A DNA stretch of 64,000 nucleotides, from contig QQXM01000003.1 of NCBI GenBank assembly GCA_014610835.1, positions 1 to 64,000 of the forward strand, read 5' to 3'. The stretch's first letter is position 1. Each line of letters begins with the position of its first letter. The DNA is from Erysipelotrichaceae bacterium 7770_A6. Its GTDB lineage: Bacteria > Bacillota_I > Bacilli_A > Erysipelotrichales > Erysipelotrichaceae. Below are positions 53,958 to 64,000 of the stretch, in pieces. The position numbers and the translations under genes were made by a program. The notes beneath the pieces were generated by a model. It saw only the letters and a program-made list of their open reading frames with translations, had not been told where the DNA came from and did not search any database.

Positions 53958-56900
53958 ACTTAGATATTGAACAAAAGCAAGCCGTTGAAGCTTTAGGAAA
54001 AAATATACTTGTATCTGCTTCTGCAGGTGCTGGTAAAACAGGTGTGCTTGTACAACGATTAAAGAAAAGAGTCATTCAAGACCGTGTTCGTGTTTCTCGT
54101 ATCCTTGCGATGACATTTACTGCAGCTGCAGCTTCTGAAATGAAGAAACGTCTTGCGAAGGAATTGCATACTGCCTTTCTGGAAACAACAAGCGATGAAG
54201 AAAAAGCATGGCTGAGTGAACAATTGGTTGAATTAGAAGCCGCAAATATCACTACGATTGACTCATATTGTTTAACAATCATTAAAAAATATTATTCTGT
54301 CATTGGATTGGATCCTGCAACAGCCAAGAAAGTCCTTTCCCAAGGCAGTGTAAATATTTATAAAAAGGATGCATATCTCAATACATTAGCGAAATATATT
54401 GAAAATGATCCTGCTTTATCCTATAAAGTCATTTCTTATTTTTCTGCACGTGCAGAAGATTATGATTCTTTATACTCCATTATCAATACAATCAATACAC
54501 ACGCACAAAGTACCATTGATCCAGATGATTGGTATCAACAGGCCATTTCTTCCTATGCACCAATTTCACGCATTTCAGATTTATCCCAATCAACGCTTGA
54601 GAACTTCTTTTTCCGTCTTTCACTAGATTTAAATTGCCTGTTATCATATTTAAATCAAATGCGTTTTTACGGCGATGGTGATGAAAAGATCAAATTTGAA
54701 ACGCTAGACCAGGAAGAAATCGCAATCCGCAATTGCATCAATGCCATTCAGGATCACAACTATTCTAAATATTCATATTCTTTAGAAAATCTAGCATTAT
54801 GTAAAACAAGTCCTGACACAAAGAATGCTGAATATACTGCTTCAAGAAAAGCACTCAATAATAAAATCAAAGATTTATTAAAAAATAATTATGATTCTAA
54901 AATGATGATCCAGGATCATAATGATCTTTCTGATATCACATCTTATATCGTTTCCCTGGCAAAAGATTCATGGAATGCATTTATTTCATCCAAGCAGGAA
55001 GACGCTGTCATGGATTTCAGTGACATGGAACGCTATGCATATGATATTTTATGTGCGAATAACTACACAGTAGCGCATATCTTACAAGATTCCTTTGATG
55101 AAATCATGGTAGATGAATTTCAGGATACATCCGATTTACAGAATGCAATCATTGATATGATTTCCAATGGACACAACGTATTCAGAGTAGGAGATGTCAA
55201 ACAATCCATCTATCGTTTTCGACAGGCAAAACCTTCTCTAATGAGAAATCTCATGCATAATCCAGATACAATTCAAATTACTTTACGGCATAACTTCCGA
55301 TCTATGAATTCCATTATAGAGTTTTCCAATCATTTGTTTTCCAGAATCATGAATGTTGATGGATGTAAAGATTCCTATACAGAATTGGATACCGTTTCTG
55401 TAGGTACTGCGCGTCAGCAAGAAGAAATCGTTCCTGTTGAATTTACACTCATCAAGCAAGAAAAAGATGCAGATGAAGAACTTAGCGCAAAACAACAGAA
55501 AGCATACTGGATTGCGAAAAAAATCTTATTGATGAAAAAAGAAGATTCTGCATTATCCTTTAAAGATTTCTGTATTCTTGTACGTTCACATGCAGATAAA
55601 ACTGTGATTCGTTCTGCTTTTGATTTCTACAATATTCCATATTTAATTGATGCAAGAGAAGGCTTCTATCAGTCTGAATTATGTCAGACAATTCTTTCTA
55701 TGATTCGTGCAGTCAAAGATCCTAGAGATTCGATTGCTTTAGTTTCAGTATTAACTTCTCACTTCTATGATTTTTCTGATGAAGATCTAGCCCTTCTTAA
55801 AATTAGACACAGTTCTATTTATGAAGGTATATCAGAAGAGCATCCAGAAATCATTGCAGAATTAAAAGAACTCAATCATATTGCGGAAGATAGAAATATT
55901 ATTGAATTACTCACACAGATTTCTATTCGTCATGATTTCTATAATCGACTTAACAACAATCAAAAAGCAAACTTTGATTATCTCTTTGATCAAGCCAGCA
56001 ATGCAAAAGTGGATACGATCCAGGACTTCCTGGAAACAATGGAAGCAAGTGTCGATGAAAAATCATCTGAAGCTGTATCAAAAGGAAAAGATGATGACGT
56101 TGTTACTGTTACAACCATTCACCAATCCAAAGGATTGCAGTATAAGAATGTATTCCTGTGGAGCACTTCTAAAAATGACTTTAGAGACAAAAGCAGTGCT
56201 GTCATGATTGATGATGAATTAAAACTTGGCATCAACCATTTAACAATGCCATACCGTTTAAAACGGCCAACCATTCAAAGACTTGCTGTAGAGTATCACT
56301 CTAACTTAGAAGATATCGAAGAATTTATTCGTCTTTTATATGTTGCGATTACACGTGCAGAAAAGAGAATGTTTATTGTTGATGCAACAAAGAAGGATAT
56401 CTTAAAACAGCCTGTTGATCTATCTCTATTATCACAGCGTGGTGGCATGACTGCATTGATCTACAGTGCAATGAAAGATGATCCATATTTCAAACTCACA
56501 GAAGTAGATGAAATGGATGTCGAAAAAGAAAAGGAAATTCCTAAGACATATGTCCAGGAACTTCCACACTTAACAATACAGCCTGCACTTCTTTCTTCTT
56601 TGTATACTCCATCCAGTACAGAATTTAAAGAATTGCCTGTATTAGATGAAACAAGCAAGCTTGCGGGCAGTAAATATGGTACAAAGATGCATGAAATCAT
56701 GGAAGCATTGCCGAATAAACTATGGACAATGCAAGACTTAGAAGCTTATGCTTTATCCACTACAGATAAACAAAGAATCCTGGCTTTTTCACAATCAGAT
56801 ATTTATCAGCAATGCCTGTCTATGGAAATTCATAAAGAATTCCCATTCTATGTTGAACAAAATGGGGAACGTATCACTGGTACAATGGACTTTTTAGCAA

Positions 56901-57082
56901 TGAATGATTCAAATATCATTCTGATTGACTATAAGACAGATAACGCACCAGAAATAGAAATCAGGCAAAGATATTCTCCACAGCTGAAAACATACATGAA
57001 AGCATTATCAATCATGTACCCAAATAAAGAAGTCAAAGCATATGCATATTCTTTCCATCATGAATCATTCATTCAAATTTAA
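53954..57082 (+). CDS. addA: AddA helicase-nuclease subunit
   Basis: The 1042-aa protein is a UvrD-like helicase with a C-terminal nuclease. It shows Walker A (ASAGAGKTGVLVQR), DEFQDTSDLQNA, GDVKQSIYRFRQAKP, TIHQSKGLQYKNVFL and LLYVAITRAEKRMF. The nuclease motif is in LIDYKTDN. It is somewhat shorter than the usual 1200. With AddB it resects double-strand breaks and prepares them for RecA. A strong terminator follows. Confidence 0.94.
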   Translation: MNLDIEQKQAVEALGKNILVSASAGAGKTGVLVQRLKKRVIQDRVRVSRILAMTFTAAAASEMKKRLAKELHTAFLETTSDEEKAWLSEQLVELEAANITTIDSYCLTIIKKYYSVIGLDPATAKKVLSQGSVNIYKKDAYLNTLAKYIENDPALSYKVISYFSARAEDYDSLYSIINTINTHAQSTIDPDDWYQQAISSYAPISRISDLSQSTLENFFFRLSLDLNCLLSYLNQMRFYGDGDEKIKFETLDQEEIAIRNCINAIQDHNYSKYSYSLENLALCKTSPDTKNAEYTASRKALNNKIKDLLKNNYDSKMMIQDHNDLSDITSYIVSLAKDSWNAFISSKQEDAVMDFSDMERYAYDILCANNYTVAHILQDSFDEIMVDEFQDTSDLQNAIIDMISNGHNVFRVGDVKQSIYRFRQAKPSLMRNLMHNPDTIQITLRHNFRSMNSIIEFSNHLFSRIMNVDGCKDSYTELDTVSVGTARQQEEIVPVEFTLIKQEKDADEELSAKQQKAYWIAKKILLMKKEDSALSFKDFCILVRSHADKTVIRSAFDFYNIPYLIDAREGFYQSELCQTILSMIRAVKDPRDSIALVSVLTSHFYDFSDEDLALLKIRHSSIYEGISEEHPEIIAELKELNHIAEDRNIIELLTQISIRHDFYNRLNNNQKANFDYLFDQASNAKVDTIQDFLETMEASVDEKSSEAVSKGKDDDVVTVTTIHQSKGLQYKNVFLWSTSKNDFRDKSSAVMIDDELKLGINHLTMPYRLKRPTIQRLAVEYHSNLEDIEEFIRLLYVAITRAEKRMFIVDATKKDILKQPVDLSLLSQRGGMTALIYSAMKDDPYFKLTEVDEMDVEKEKEIPKTYVQELPHLTIQPALLSSLYTPSSTEFKELPVLDETSKLAGSKYGTKMHEIMEALPNKLWTMQDLEAYALSTTDKQRILAFSQSDIYQQCLSMEIHKEFPFYVEQNGERITGTMDFLAMNDSNIILIDYKTDNAPEIEIRQRYSPQLKTYMKALSIMYPNKEVKAYAYSFHHESFIQI

Positions 57083-57112
57083 AGGTATCTCGCATTGAGA
57101 TACCTTTGTTTT
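57081..57112 (+). terminator. terminator of addBA
   Basis: AAAGGTATCTC and GAGATACCTTT pair around GCATT; a T-rich run follows. The first arm overlaps the addA stop codon. Confidence 0.85.
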
Positions 57113-58932
57113 TATGCTATTTCGCTCACAGTATTTGTAACCATTTCTTCATACTGACGTGTATAAAGATCATAGTAATAGCCATGTGCCTGCATGAGTT
57201 CTGCATGTTTTCCTCTTTCAATGATCTTGCCATCTTTTACAACTAAGATAACATCAGCATCAACAATCGTTGATAAACGATGTGCAATCACAAAAGATGT
57301 TCTACCTTTGATCACTGTAAAAATTGCATCCTGAATTGCTTTCTCTGTCAATGTATCAATAGAAGCAGTAGCTTCATCTAACACTAAGATCTTAGGATCC
57401 GCTAGAATTGCTCTTGCGAATGAAATCAATTGCTTTTCACCCGTAGATAACATATCTCCACCTTCACCTACTTCAGAATCCAAACCTTTATCCATTTTAT
57501 CAATGACAAATTCCGCATTCACAAGTTTCAATGCCTTCCAGATTTCTTCATCCGTAGCATCTGGCTTACCATATCTCAAGTTATCTCTCACTGTACCCGA
57601 GAATAGATGAGGGGTCTGTAAAACATAGCCAATATTTGAATGCAGCCATAGCTGAGATCTATCTCTTGCATCTTTTCCATCAATCAGTACTTGACCATAT
57701 GTTGGCTCAAAGAAACGACATACTAGATTTACAAGTGTAGATTTACCAGCACCTGTTTCTCCAACAATCGCAACGTTTGTACCCTGTGGAACTTTCAAAT
57801 CAAAATGTTCCAGTACCATTTCATTCCCATCAGGATATTTGAAAGATACATCTTTGAATTCTACATCTCCATATAAAGGTTCCCAGTTTTCTTTCTTAGG
57901 ATGGAATGTATCTCCATACTTTTCAACAACTTCAACGCGATCCGCTACATCTGACTGTGTTTCAAGTAATGTTGTAAAACGTTCAATATTGACTTGAATT
58001 GCAATCAATCTTGCAATACCGCCAACAATACTCTGGATTGGTTCTAACATATTCAATGCATATGTCATAAATACAGAAAGTGTACCAATCATAATGATAC
58101 CTTCCTGGTTAATCATTCCACCTTTCCATAGAATAATTGCTAATGTAATAGAAGATAACATTGTAACTAAAGAAGAGAACAATGCGGAATATCTTCCCGC
58201 AAGAACAGATGTTTTTTCCATATCATCAGAATCTACATCAAAGTCATGATTGATCTTGTTTTCAACAACCAGTGTCTTAATGGATTTTGCACCAGTAATG
58301 CCTTCATTGAAGTTTGAAGTGATTTTAGAGTTGATTTCACGAATCTTACGATTCAGCGCAACCAGTTTCTTCTGAAAGAAAATAATCAGAATCACTGCGA
58401 AAGGAATAATCAGCATAATATACATTGCTAAATGAATATTAATGAGTGCCATATTGATCAATACAAATAACAAATAAGATCCCTGCCATACCATATCCAT
58501 CATATCCCATGACACTAACTGTCCAATTCTACCCGTATCACTCATAACTCTAGCATGAACATAACCAACATTGTTTTGATTAAAATAAGAGAATGATAAT
58601 TCCTGTAAATGATTAAATGATGCATTTCTCAAATCACGATTCACACTCATTTCAATCTTTCCAGCCCATGTTGTACTAACAAAATTCAAGATAACAAATA
58701 CGATCAAAATCACAATATATACAATGATAAATGGAACAATTGTATCTGTTGTTTTCAATGCGATGAAATGATTCAGTGCATATTGATTAAACAAAGGATA
58801 TATAGAATCAATCAGTGAAGAAAGAGCACCCATAATAATCATACTGATCATGATCTTCTTGTATGGTTTTACAAAAGGCAGCAGCTTTGGAATACCAAAA
58901 TACTTGAGTTTTACATTCTTATTTTCGCTCAT
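57112..58932 (-). CDS. ABC exporter half-transporter (active-site Walker B, variant signature)
   Basis: The 606-aa protein has six membrane helices and an ABC domain with Walker A GETGAGKST, Walker B ILVLDEA (catalytic Glu kept) and switch His in FVIAHRLS. The signature reads LSTGEKQ instead of LSGGQ. This is how the canonical partner of a BmrCD/TM287-288-type heterodimer looks. It overlaps the other half by 4 bases. The likely substrates are drugs or lipids. Confidence 0.9.
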   Translation of the reverse strand: MSENKNVKLKYFGIPKLLPFVKPYKKIMISMIIMGALSSLIDSIYPLFNQYALNHFIALKTTDTIVPFIIVYIVILIVFVILNFVSTTWAGKIEMSVNRDLRNASFNHLQELSFSYFNQNNVGYVHARVMSDTGRIGQLVSWDMMDMVWQGSYLLFVLINMALINIHLAMYIMLIIPFAVILIIFFQKKLVALNRKIREINSKITSNFNEGITGAKSIKTLVVENKINHDFDVDSDDMEKTSVLAGRYSALFSSLVTMLSSITLAIILWKGGMINQEGIIMIGTLSVFMTYALNMLEPIQSIVGGIARLIAIQVNIERFTTLLETQSDVADRVEVVEKYGDTFHPKKENWEPLYGDVEFKDVSFKYPDGNEMVLEHFDLKVPQGTNVAIVGETGAGKSTLVNLVCRFFEPTYGQVLIDGKDARDRSQLWLHSNIGYVLQTPHLFSGTVRDNLRYGKPDATDEEIWKALKLVNAEFVIDKMDKGLDSEVGEGGDMLSTGEKQLISFARAILADPKILVLDEATASIDTLTEKAIQDAIFTVIKGRTSFVIAHRLSTIVDADVILVVKDGKIIERGKHAELMQAHGYYYDLYTRQYEEMVTNTVSEIA

Positions 58933-60749
58933 TTGGATACCTCCGAAGCACTTCTGCTTTGTAATTCATAAATCTGCTGATAGATGCCGCCATTGTGAAT
59001 CAATTCCTCATGTTTACCCATCTCAACGATTTTTCCATGATCCATCACAACAATTAAATCTGCATTCATCAATGTTGTAATTCTCTGTGCAATTAAAATC
59101 ACTGTAGAATTTCCGACATTTTCTTTTAACGCATGACGAATTTTAGCATCTGTTTCCGCATCAACTGCACTCAAAGAATCATCAAATACCATCACAGGAG
59201 GTTTCGAAATTAACATCTGTGCAATCGCAGTTCTTTGCTTCTGCCCACCAGAAAGTGTAACGCCTCTTTCTCCAACATACGTATCATAGCCTTCTTTAAA
59301 GTGTTCAATTGCATGATCCAGTGAAGCAATCTTCGCTGCTCGCTTTACTTCTTCACGGTCCATTTCAGGCAAAGCAATGGCAATATTTTCTTCCAGTGTT
59401 CTAGAGAACAGATAAGGTTCCTGTAAAACCATACCAATATTTGTTCTCAAACAGCTCAATTTAATATCTCTAACATTAACGCCGCCAATTGTAATTGAAC
59501 CATTCTCTTCTGGCAGTTCGTATAGACGATCCAGTAAATACATCAATGTACTCTTGCCAGAACCCGTTCCACCAAGAATACCTACTGTTGTTCCTGCTTT
59601 GATTGTAAAGTTGATATCATCTAAGATTTCAGCACTTCCATTTTCATATTGGAAAGATACATGATTGAATGCAATATCCTGATGCAGATCGACATCCTTT
59701 GCACCTTCAACATCCTTTTCTTCTTTACTGTTCATGATATACATCAAACGTTCAATGGAAATTCCAGCTTTTGCCAGGTTTGCGATAACTCTGCCAATAT
59801 TACGAATTGGCCACATTAACATCGTCGTATAGGAGTTGAATGCGATAAAATCACCCGCACTCATTTCTCCATTGACACACAATACCGTGCCAACACATAA
59901 AACACTAAAAATCTGCAAATACGAAAATAAATCAGAACTGCTCCAGAACGCAGCTAATAAGCGCATTAGATGCACCCACATATTTGTGTAGTGTTCATTC
60001 TGTGCTTCGAATCTTTCTCTTTCGTATGATTCTCTGCCAAATGCACGAACAACTCTAACACCTGTTAAATTCTCTTGTGCAATAGAAGAAAGTTTACCTT
60101 CTTCAATGTCTACCTTTTCAAATGATTTTCCAATTCCTTTATGAAAGAACAAGGAATATCCAATAATCATTGGAATAAAGATAGAAGAAACAAGTGTCAG
60201 CTTCACATTGATTGTAAACATGAAATACATCGCAAATGTAATCAAAATAACAATTCGGAATAAGAATATTAACTGTTCAGATAAGAAGATTTTGATCTGT
60301 TCCACATCTGACGTACATCTTTGAATGATATCTCCTGTCTGGTTTTCAGAATGCCAGACAAATGGTAAATGCAAGATGTGATTAAACAATTCATTTCTCA
60401 TTGTGTGTACCAATTTCTCTGCCCCTTTTGCATTCAAAAGATTTAAAAAGAAACGGAATAATGCACCTAATGCTGCAATACACACAACAAGCAATGCCAT
60501 AAACCACAAGTGCTCTTTAATCCACACTGTCCCACCAACAGAAATCAACATTTTGTTTAGCACTGCTGGCAGTTCTGTTACTTTATCTCCAAGAACACTG
60601 TCGACTGTAAACCCAATGATTCTTGGATTGATCATATCCATGAAAGACACAAGACATCCTGAAATGATCGCAAGAAGAAAATATTTCTTACTTCCATTCA
60701 GAAAAAACAAAACCATCTGTGTCTTTGTTTCAAATCGCTTCCTTTCCAT
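58929..60749 (-). CDS. ABC exporter half-transporter (degenerate Walker B)
   Basis: The 606-aa protein has six membrane helices and Walker A GGTGSGKST, with a normal signature (TLSGGQKQR). The Walker B reads VMVFDDS (Asp in place of the catalytic Glu), and the switch residue is Gln in LIAQRIT. Together with the partner's variant signature, this predicts one degenerate and one consensus ATP site, as in asymmetric heterodimeric exporters. It is the first gene of the pair. Confidence 0.9.
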   Translation of the reverse strand: MERKRFETKTQMVLFFLNGSKKYFLLAIISGCLVSFMDMINPRIIGFTVDSVLGDKVTELPAVLNKMLISVGGTVWIKEHLWFMALLVVCIAALGALFRFFLNLLNAKGAEKLVHTMRNELFNHILHLPFVWHSENQTGDIIQRCTSDVEQIKIFLSEQLIFLFRIVILITFAMYFMFTINVKLTLVSSIFIPMIIGYSLFFHKGIGKSFEKVDIEEGKLSSIAQENLTGVRVVRAFGRESYERERFEAQNEHYTNMWVHLMRLLAAFWSSSDLFSYLQIFSVLCVGTVLCVNGEMSAGDFIAFNSYTTMLMWPIRNIGRVIANLAKAGISIERLMYIMNSKEEKDVEGAKDVDLHQDIAFNHVSFQYENGSAEILDDINFTIKAGTTVGILGGTGSGKSTLMYLLDRLYELPEENGSITIGGVNVRDIKLSCLRTNIGMVLQEPYLFSRTLEENIAIALPEMDREEVKRAAKIASLDHAIEHFKEGYDTYVGERGVTLSGGQKQRTAIAQMLISKPPVMVFDDSLSAVDAETDAKIRHALKENVGNSTVILIAQRITTLMNADLIVVMDHGKIVEMGKHEELIHNGGIYQQIYELQSRSASEVSK

Positions 60750-60773
60750 TCATTTCCCCTCTTTCTAGAAAGA

Positions 60774-63653
60774 TTAGATTGTTTCTAATTTTGTATATCC
60801 TTCTAATTTTTTATATGTTTCTTCATTTCCAACAACACAGATACATCCTTCATCTAAAGCTTTCTTAAATACATCTGCGTATGTGGAAAGTTCTTCCCCT
60901 GTTGTTTCGATGATTGATTTACGATTATTTTTTCTATCTTCATACGTTACATTTGTAAAATAGAAGCGATCTGCAACTCTCACTTTTGATAGTGGAGAAA
61001 GCAAAGGTTCGCTTGAAGCAATCGTACCAATGATCATCTGCGTCAGATCTTCATTGGAACTTGCTAATGAAGCAACTCTTTCATATACATGCTTATATGC
61101 ATTGATCGCATTTGTAACATCTGGATCACGATATGAATATGCCCCAATATTTCCATTCTGATTGACCGCAAATCCAGTACCATAAGCACCTCCCTTCACT
61201 CTGACTTCATTCCATAAATAATCGTATGTCAGTAAATGAGAAAGAACATTTAACTTTGGTGAATACTTGCCACCAGTTTCTTCAATATTCTGATTGATTG
61301 CACTATAAGAAACACCACCAGTAATCTGAATAAACTCTTTCTTATCTTTTAATAATGGATAATGCATCTTAGCTGGCTGAGCATCCACGGTATATAATCC
61401 ATCTACAAACTTTTCAACAAATGACAATTGATCTTCTCCTGTAATAGAAGCTGTGCAGCGAGCCTTTGAAAATAATATTTCCTGATACAATTCACATTCC
61501 TGAATAAACGTATCTATTTCCTTTTCAAAGTTCTTTTCTAGATTCTTTTCATAGATACCAGACTCATATCCACCAACATATTCTCTAAAGACACCTTCTG
61601 CACTATTATGTGCAGCACATCTTCTCATTGCGATACTTTGACCATTGGCAAGTAATCCTTGTCTAAAGGATTCATTATCCTGTTTCAAAAGAGGAAGAAT
61701 CTTTTCTGGATCAAAGACTGTTTCTTTCGCTATTTCTAGCATCAAATGAATTGCTTTTTCTGTATTTTCCTTTAAACAAGAAGCTGAAATACCAAGCAAT
61801 GGAATACAAGAATCATGTACCCCTGTTGGAGAATATGCATCCAGGAAGAATGATAATCCACCTAGATCTTTACGAATTGCACTTTGAATCTGTTCAACTG
61901 ACTTATTCTTTGTTGGAAGATTCGTAAATAAACTTGCAAAGAATCCTAATGATGGTAAATGATCTACAGTAATTCCTGCTAAGTTAAAATAGAAATTTAA
62001 ATATGTAATACCACTATCTTCTGCTGGATGTAATACGACATCGACACCATACTTACGAATGACTTCATATGGATATACAATTGGATCCTTTGAAATATCT
62101 TCTTTTGTCAGCTTTGGCAGTGTAGCTAGCTGTTCTTCTGTATCTGCTGTTGCCTGCCAATTATCTAGTGTTTGATTTAATGCAATGTATTTTGATACAT
62201 CTTCTTTCCAGGAATCTTTTGCTTCCTTTAATTTTGCTTCTTCTTTTTCTACTCTTTCTTGAGAAAGTGTATAGGAAGGTACCGCAACAACTGTGGATAA
62301 ATGATCTGACAGGAAGAATTCTTTTAACAATTCTTCAAAATATCCTTCATCTACTTTCTTGCGTAATTCTTTAAATACAGGATTTAAAGAGAATCCTTGT
62401 GTAATGTCCCCATCATAAAGCCATGTTTCTAATGCACGCTGTGCAAACATGACACCTGCGGGTTCATGCTTTTCACGATATTTGAATTCTAACTGATTGA
62501 GTGTAGCTAATATCGCATCATGATCTAAACCATTTTCAATCAATCCTTCTGCGCACTTCTTGATTGCTTGCATCACTTCATCATATTTCTCTGCATCTGT
62601 ATTTCTAACACACATGACAATCCATGGCTGTTGAATGCCATCATAGATATCTAATTCAACATCTTCACCAAGATCTTGTTCAATGATTGCTTTTTTCAAT
62701 TCAGATTCATTGGAAGATACAAGAATTGTTGATAGTAATCCCCATGCCAGGTTCTTTAAAGGCTGATCATAGGAAGATACAATTCTTGCCAACGCAATCT
62801 GTGTTCTATGTTCTTTGCTTTCATCTTTAGATAATTCATATTGCACAGTATGATGTTGTGCTTCTCTTTCAACTTGATTTGGAATGGAAAAATCCGTCTC
62901 TTCCTTTTCATATTGAGAGAAATATTCATCATTGATAAACTTTGTTACTTCATTGATATCTAATGTACCATCCAGCCACACTCTTGCATTACTTGGATGA
63001 TAAAACTTCTGATGTGTTTCAATAAAAGATTCATAGCTGAGGTCTGTAATATGTTCAGGATCTCCACCAGATACATATTGATAACAGTTATCAGGAAATA
63101 GCATACGATTCAATTCATCAATAATCGTTTCATCTACAGAAGAGAATGCACCTTTCATTTCGTTTAAGACAACACCTTTATAAATTGGTGTATCTTCTTC
63201 ATGACGAATTTCATAATGCCACCCTTCCTGATAAAAAATATTAGGATTTGTATAAATTGCTGGATGGAATACCGCATCCATATATACAGACATCAGATTC
63301 ATAAAGTCTTTATCATTTCTAGAAGAAACGGGATACAATGTCTTATCTGGGAATGTCATTGCATTCAAGAATGTCTGCATGCTTCCTTTCAATAGTTCAA
63401 CAAATGGTTCTCTGACAGGATATTTCTTAGATCCATTTAAAACTGAATGTTCAAGAATATGGAATACACCTGTATCATTTTCAGGAATTGTTTTAAATGC
63501 TATCGCAAATGTTTTATTTTCATCTGCACGATCAAGCCAGGCAAGCTTTGCACCTGTCTTAACATGCTGCATTTCATACAGTGTACCTTTCACATCACTT
63601 AATTCTGTTATATTTTTGATTTCAAATCCGTTGATTACTTCATTTATTATCAT
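60774..63653 (-). CDS. M16C metallopeptidase (presequence protease-like)
   Basis: The 959-aa protein has the inverted zinc motif HxxEH in VFHILEHSVLNGSKKYPV. The further glutamate is in VVLNEMKGAFSSVDE, and four repeated M16-type halves follow. Length and the SMQTFLNAMTFPDKTLYPV segment place it with PreP/CYM1-like M16C enzymes, which break down unfolded peptides in a closed chamber. There is no signal peptide. GAGGG precedes the ATG. Its stop is 24 bases from the ABC exporter start. Confidence 0.93.
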   Translation of the reverse strand: MIINEVINGFEIKNITELSDVKGTLYEMQHVKTGAKLAWLDRADENKTFAIAFKTIPENDTGVFHILEHSVLNGSKKYPVREPFVELLKGSMQTFLNAMTFPDKTLYPVSSRNDKDFMNLMSVYMDAVFHPAIYTNPNIFYQEGWHYEIRHEEDTPIYKGVVLNEMKGAFSSVDETIIDELNRMLFPDNCYQYVSGGDPEHITDLSYESFIETHQKFYHPSNARVWLDGTLDINEVTKFINDEYFSQYEKEETDFSIPNQVEREAQHHTVQYELSKDESKEHRTQIALARIVSSYDQPLKNLAWGLLSTILVSSNESELKKAIIEQDLGEDVELDIYDGIQQPWIVMCVRNTDAEKYDEVMQAIKKCAEGLIENGLDHDAILATLNQLEFKYREKHEPAGVMFAQRALETWLYDGDITQGFSLNPVFKELRKKVDEGYFEELLKEFFLSDHLSTVVAVPSYTLSQERVEKEEAKLKEAKDSWKEDVSKYIALNQTLDNWQATADTEEQLATLPKLTKEDISKDPIVYPYEVIRKYGVDVVLHPAEDSGITYLNFYFNLAGITVDHLPSLGFFASLFTNLPTKNKSVEQIQSAIRKDLGGLSFFLDAYSPTGVHDSCIPLLGISASCLKENTEKAIHLMLEIAKETVFDPEKILPLLKQDNESFRQGLLANGQSIAMRRCAAHNSAEGVFREYVGGYESGIYEKNLEKNFEKEIDTFIQECELYQEILFSKARCTASITGEDQLSFVEKFVDGLYTVDAQPAKMHYPLLKDKKEFIQITGGVSYSAINQNIEETGGKYSPKLNVLSHLLTYDYLWNEVRVKGGAYGTGFAVNQNGNIGAYSYRDPDVTNAINAYKHVYERVASLASSNEDLTQMIIGTIASSEPLLSPLSKVRVADRFYFTNVTYEDRKNNRKSIIETTGEELSTYADVFKKALDEGCICVVGNEETYKKLEGYTKLETI

Positions 63654-63682
63654 TTTGATACCCTCACATGTCTTCTATTTTA

Positions 63683-64000
63683 TTATGGATTGCTTTCTTT
63701 TTCTTCTTTTTTGACTAACATACTTCTATTTTTATACCAGAAAATGTAAGAAATTAAACCAACGACGCAAAATACAGCGGATAAGCCATACGACGTAGTC
63801 AAAGATTGATCTGCCGCAACTCCAAACGAAACACCAGTAAAAAACATTCCTAAATGTTGAAATAAGGAATACAGTGATAACGTACTTGCACGTGGTGTAC
63901 CGTCAATGGATTCATTTTCAATGTCATTCATCAATGCATATGTCATAGATTCTGCACACACCATACATGCAAATATAACAACAGAAAGAATTGCACTATG
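63683..64000 (-). CDS. MFS transporter, 3' end only (runs off the window)
   Basis: The frame is open to the window edge, so the start is missing. The visible 105 residues include three hydrophobic segments. The middle reads NDIENESIDGTPRASTLSLY, a typical loop of MFS-type permeases, and the tail is charged (KKEEKESNP). It sits 29 bases upstream of the M16C peptidase gene on the same strand. The substrate is unknown. Confidence 0.7.
   Translation of the reverse strand, partial: HSAILSVVIFACMVCAESMTYALMNDIENESIDGTPRASTLSLYSLFQHLGMFFTGVSFGVAADQSLTTSYGLSAVFCVVGLISYIFWYKNRSMLVKKEEKESNP

Overview
The window is an AT-rich segment of a low-GC Gram-positive chromosome. It carries PcrA, AddA/AddB, an XpaC/TelA pair, CIRCE-type heat-shock operators, CcpA-type cre sites, strong AGGAGG ribosome sites and many intrinsic terminators. 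Gene content and protein character (paired GH1 6-phospho-beta-glucosidases, Cof-type HAD phosphatases, short AddB, short MutL) suggest a fermentative Bacillota of the Erysipelotrichia type; that assignment is an inference. No rRNA, tRNA, CRISPR array or prophage was seen.

Layout. 1-1.75 kb: a minus-strand operon for a cysteine-rich exported protein, a thioredoxin-like lipoprotein whose signal sequence is frameshifted, and a four-helix membrane protein. 2.0-3.2 kb: a broken IS30 transposase fused at about 2680 to a truncated PTS IIC gene. 3.4-9.0 kb: a thioredoxin reductase-like flavoprotein without recognisable NADPH motifs, asnA, an ABC transporter, and a lipoprotein/TetR divergent pair. 9.0-10.0 kb: an IS200-type element with a nonsense mutation next to the tail of a histidine kinase gene. 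10-16.6 kb: two small heat-shock genes with matching unusual CIRCE promoters, an aldo/keto reductase, a DUF4143 ATPase behind two inverted repeats, and pcrA. 16.7-19.9 kb: an amidase, a D-serine dehydratase/D-threonine aldolase-like enzyme and RidA, divergent from a YheO/DauR-type regulator. 19.9-33.5 kb: sugar functions (two GH1 enzymes under cre sites, sugar-phosphate phosphatases, a Gfo/Idh oxidoreductase, a two-domain histidine phosphatase), a probable metal-regulated small RNA at about 26.5-26.7 kb, and a LysR/AKR/MATE divergent set. 33.6-42.3 kb: CpXC-domain pair, BI-1 family protein, miaA-mutL, yigZ, pepF, GH25 lysozyme. 42.3-44.7 kb: a GHKL kinase/LytTR regulator pair and a divergent small membrane protein. 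44.7-51.3 kb: an envelope cluster (XpaC-like, two-AAA ATPase, degenerate 5'-nucleotidase-like surface protein, TelA). 51.4-64 kb: addB-addA, a heterodimeric ABC exporter, an M16C peptidase and the end of an MFS transporter.

The items most worth following are: the candidate sRNA with an anti-Shine-Dalgarno loop under a GTTAG/CTAAC operator array; the XpaC-AAA-pseudonucleotidase-TelA cluster; the cysteine-rich exported protein/thioredoxin operon; the thioredoxin reductase lacking NADPH motifs; and several first genes that look leaderless. Functions are read from motifs and gene order only; no database search was run.
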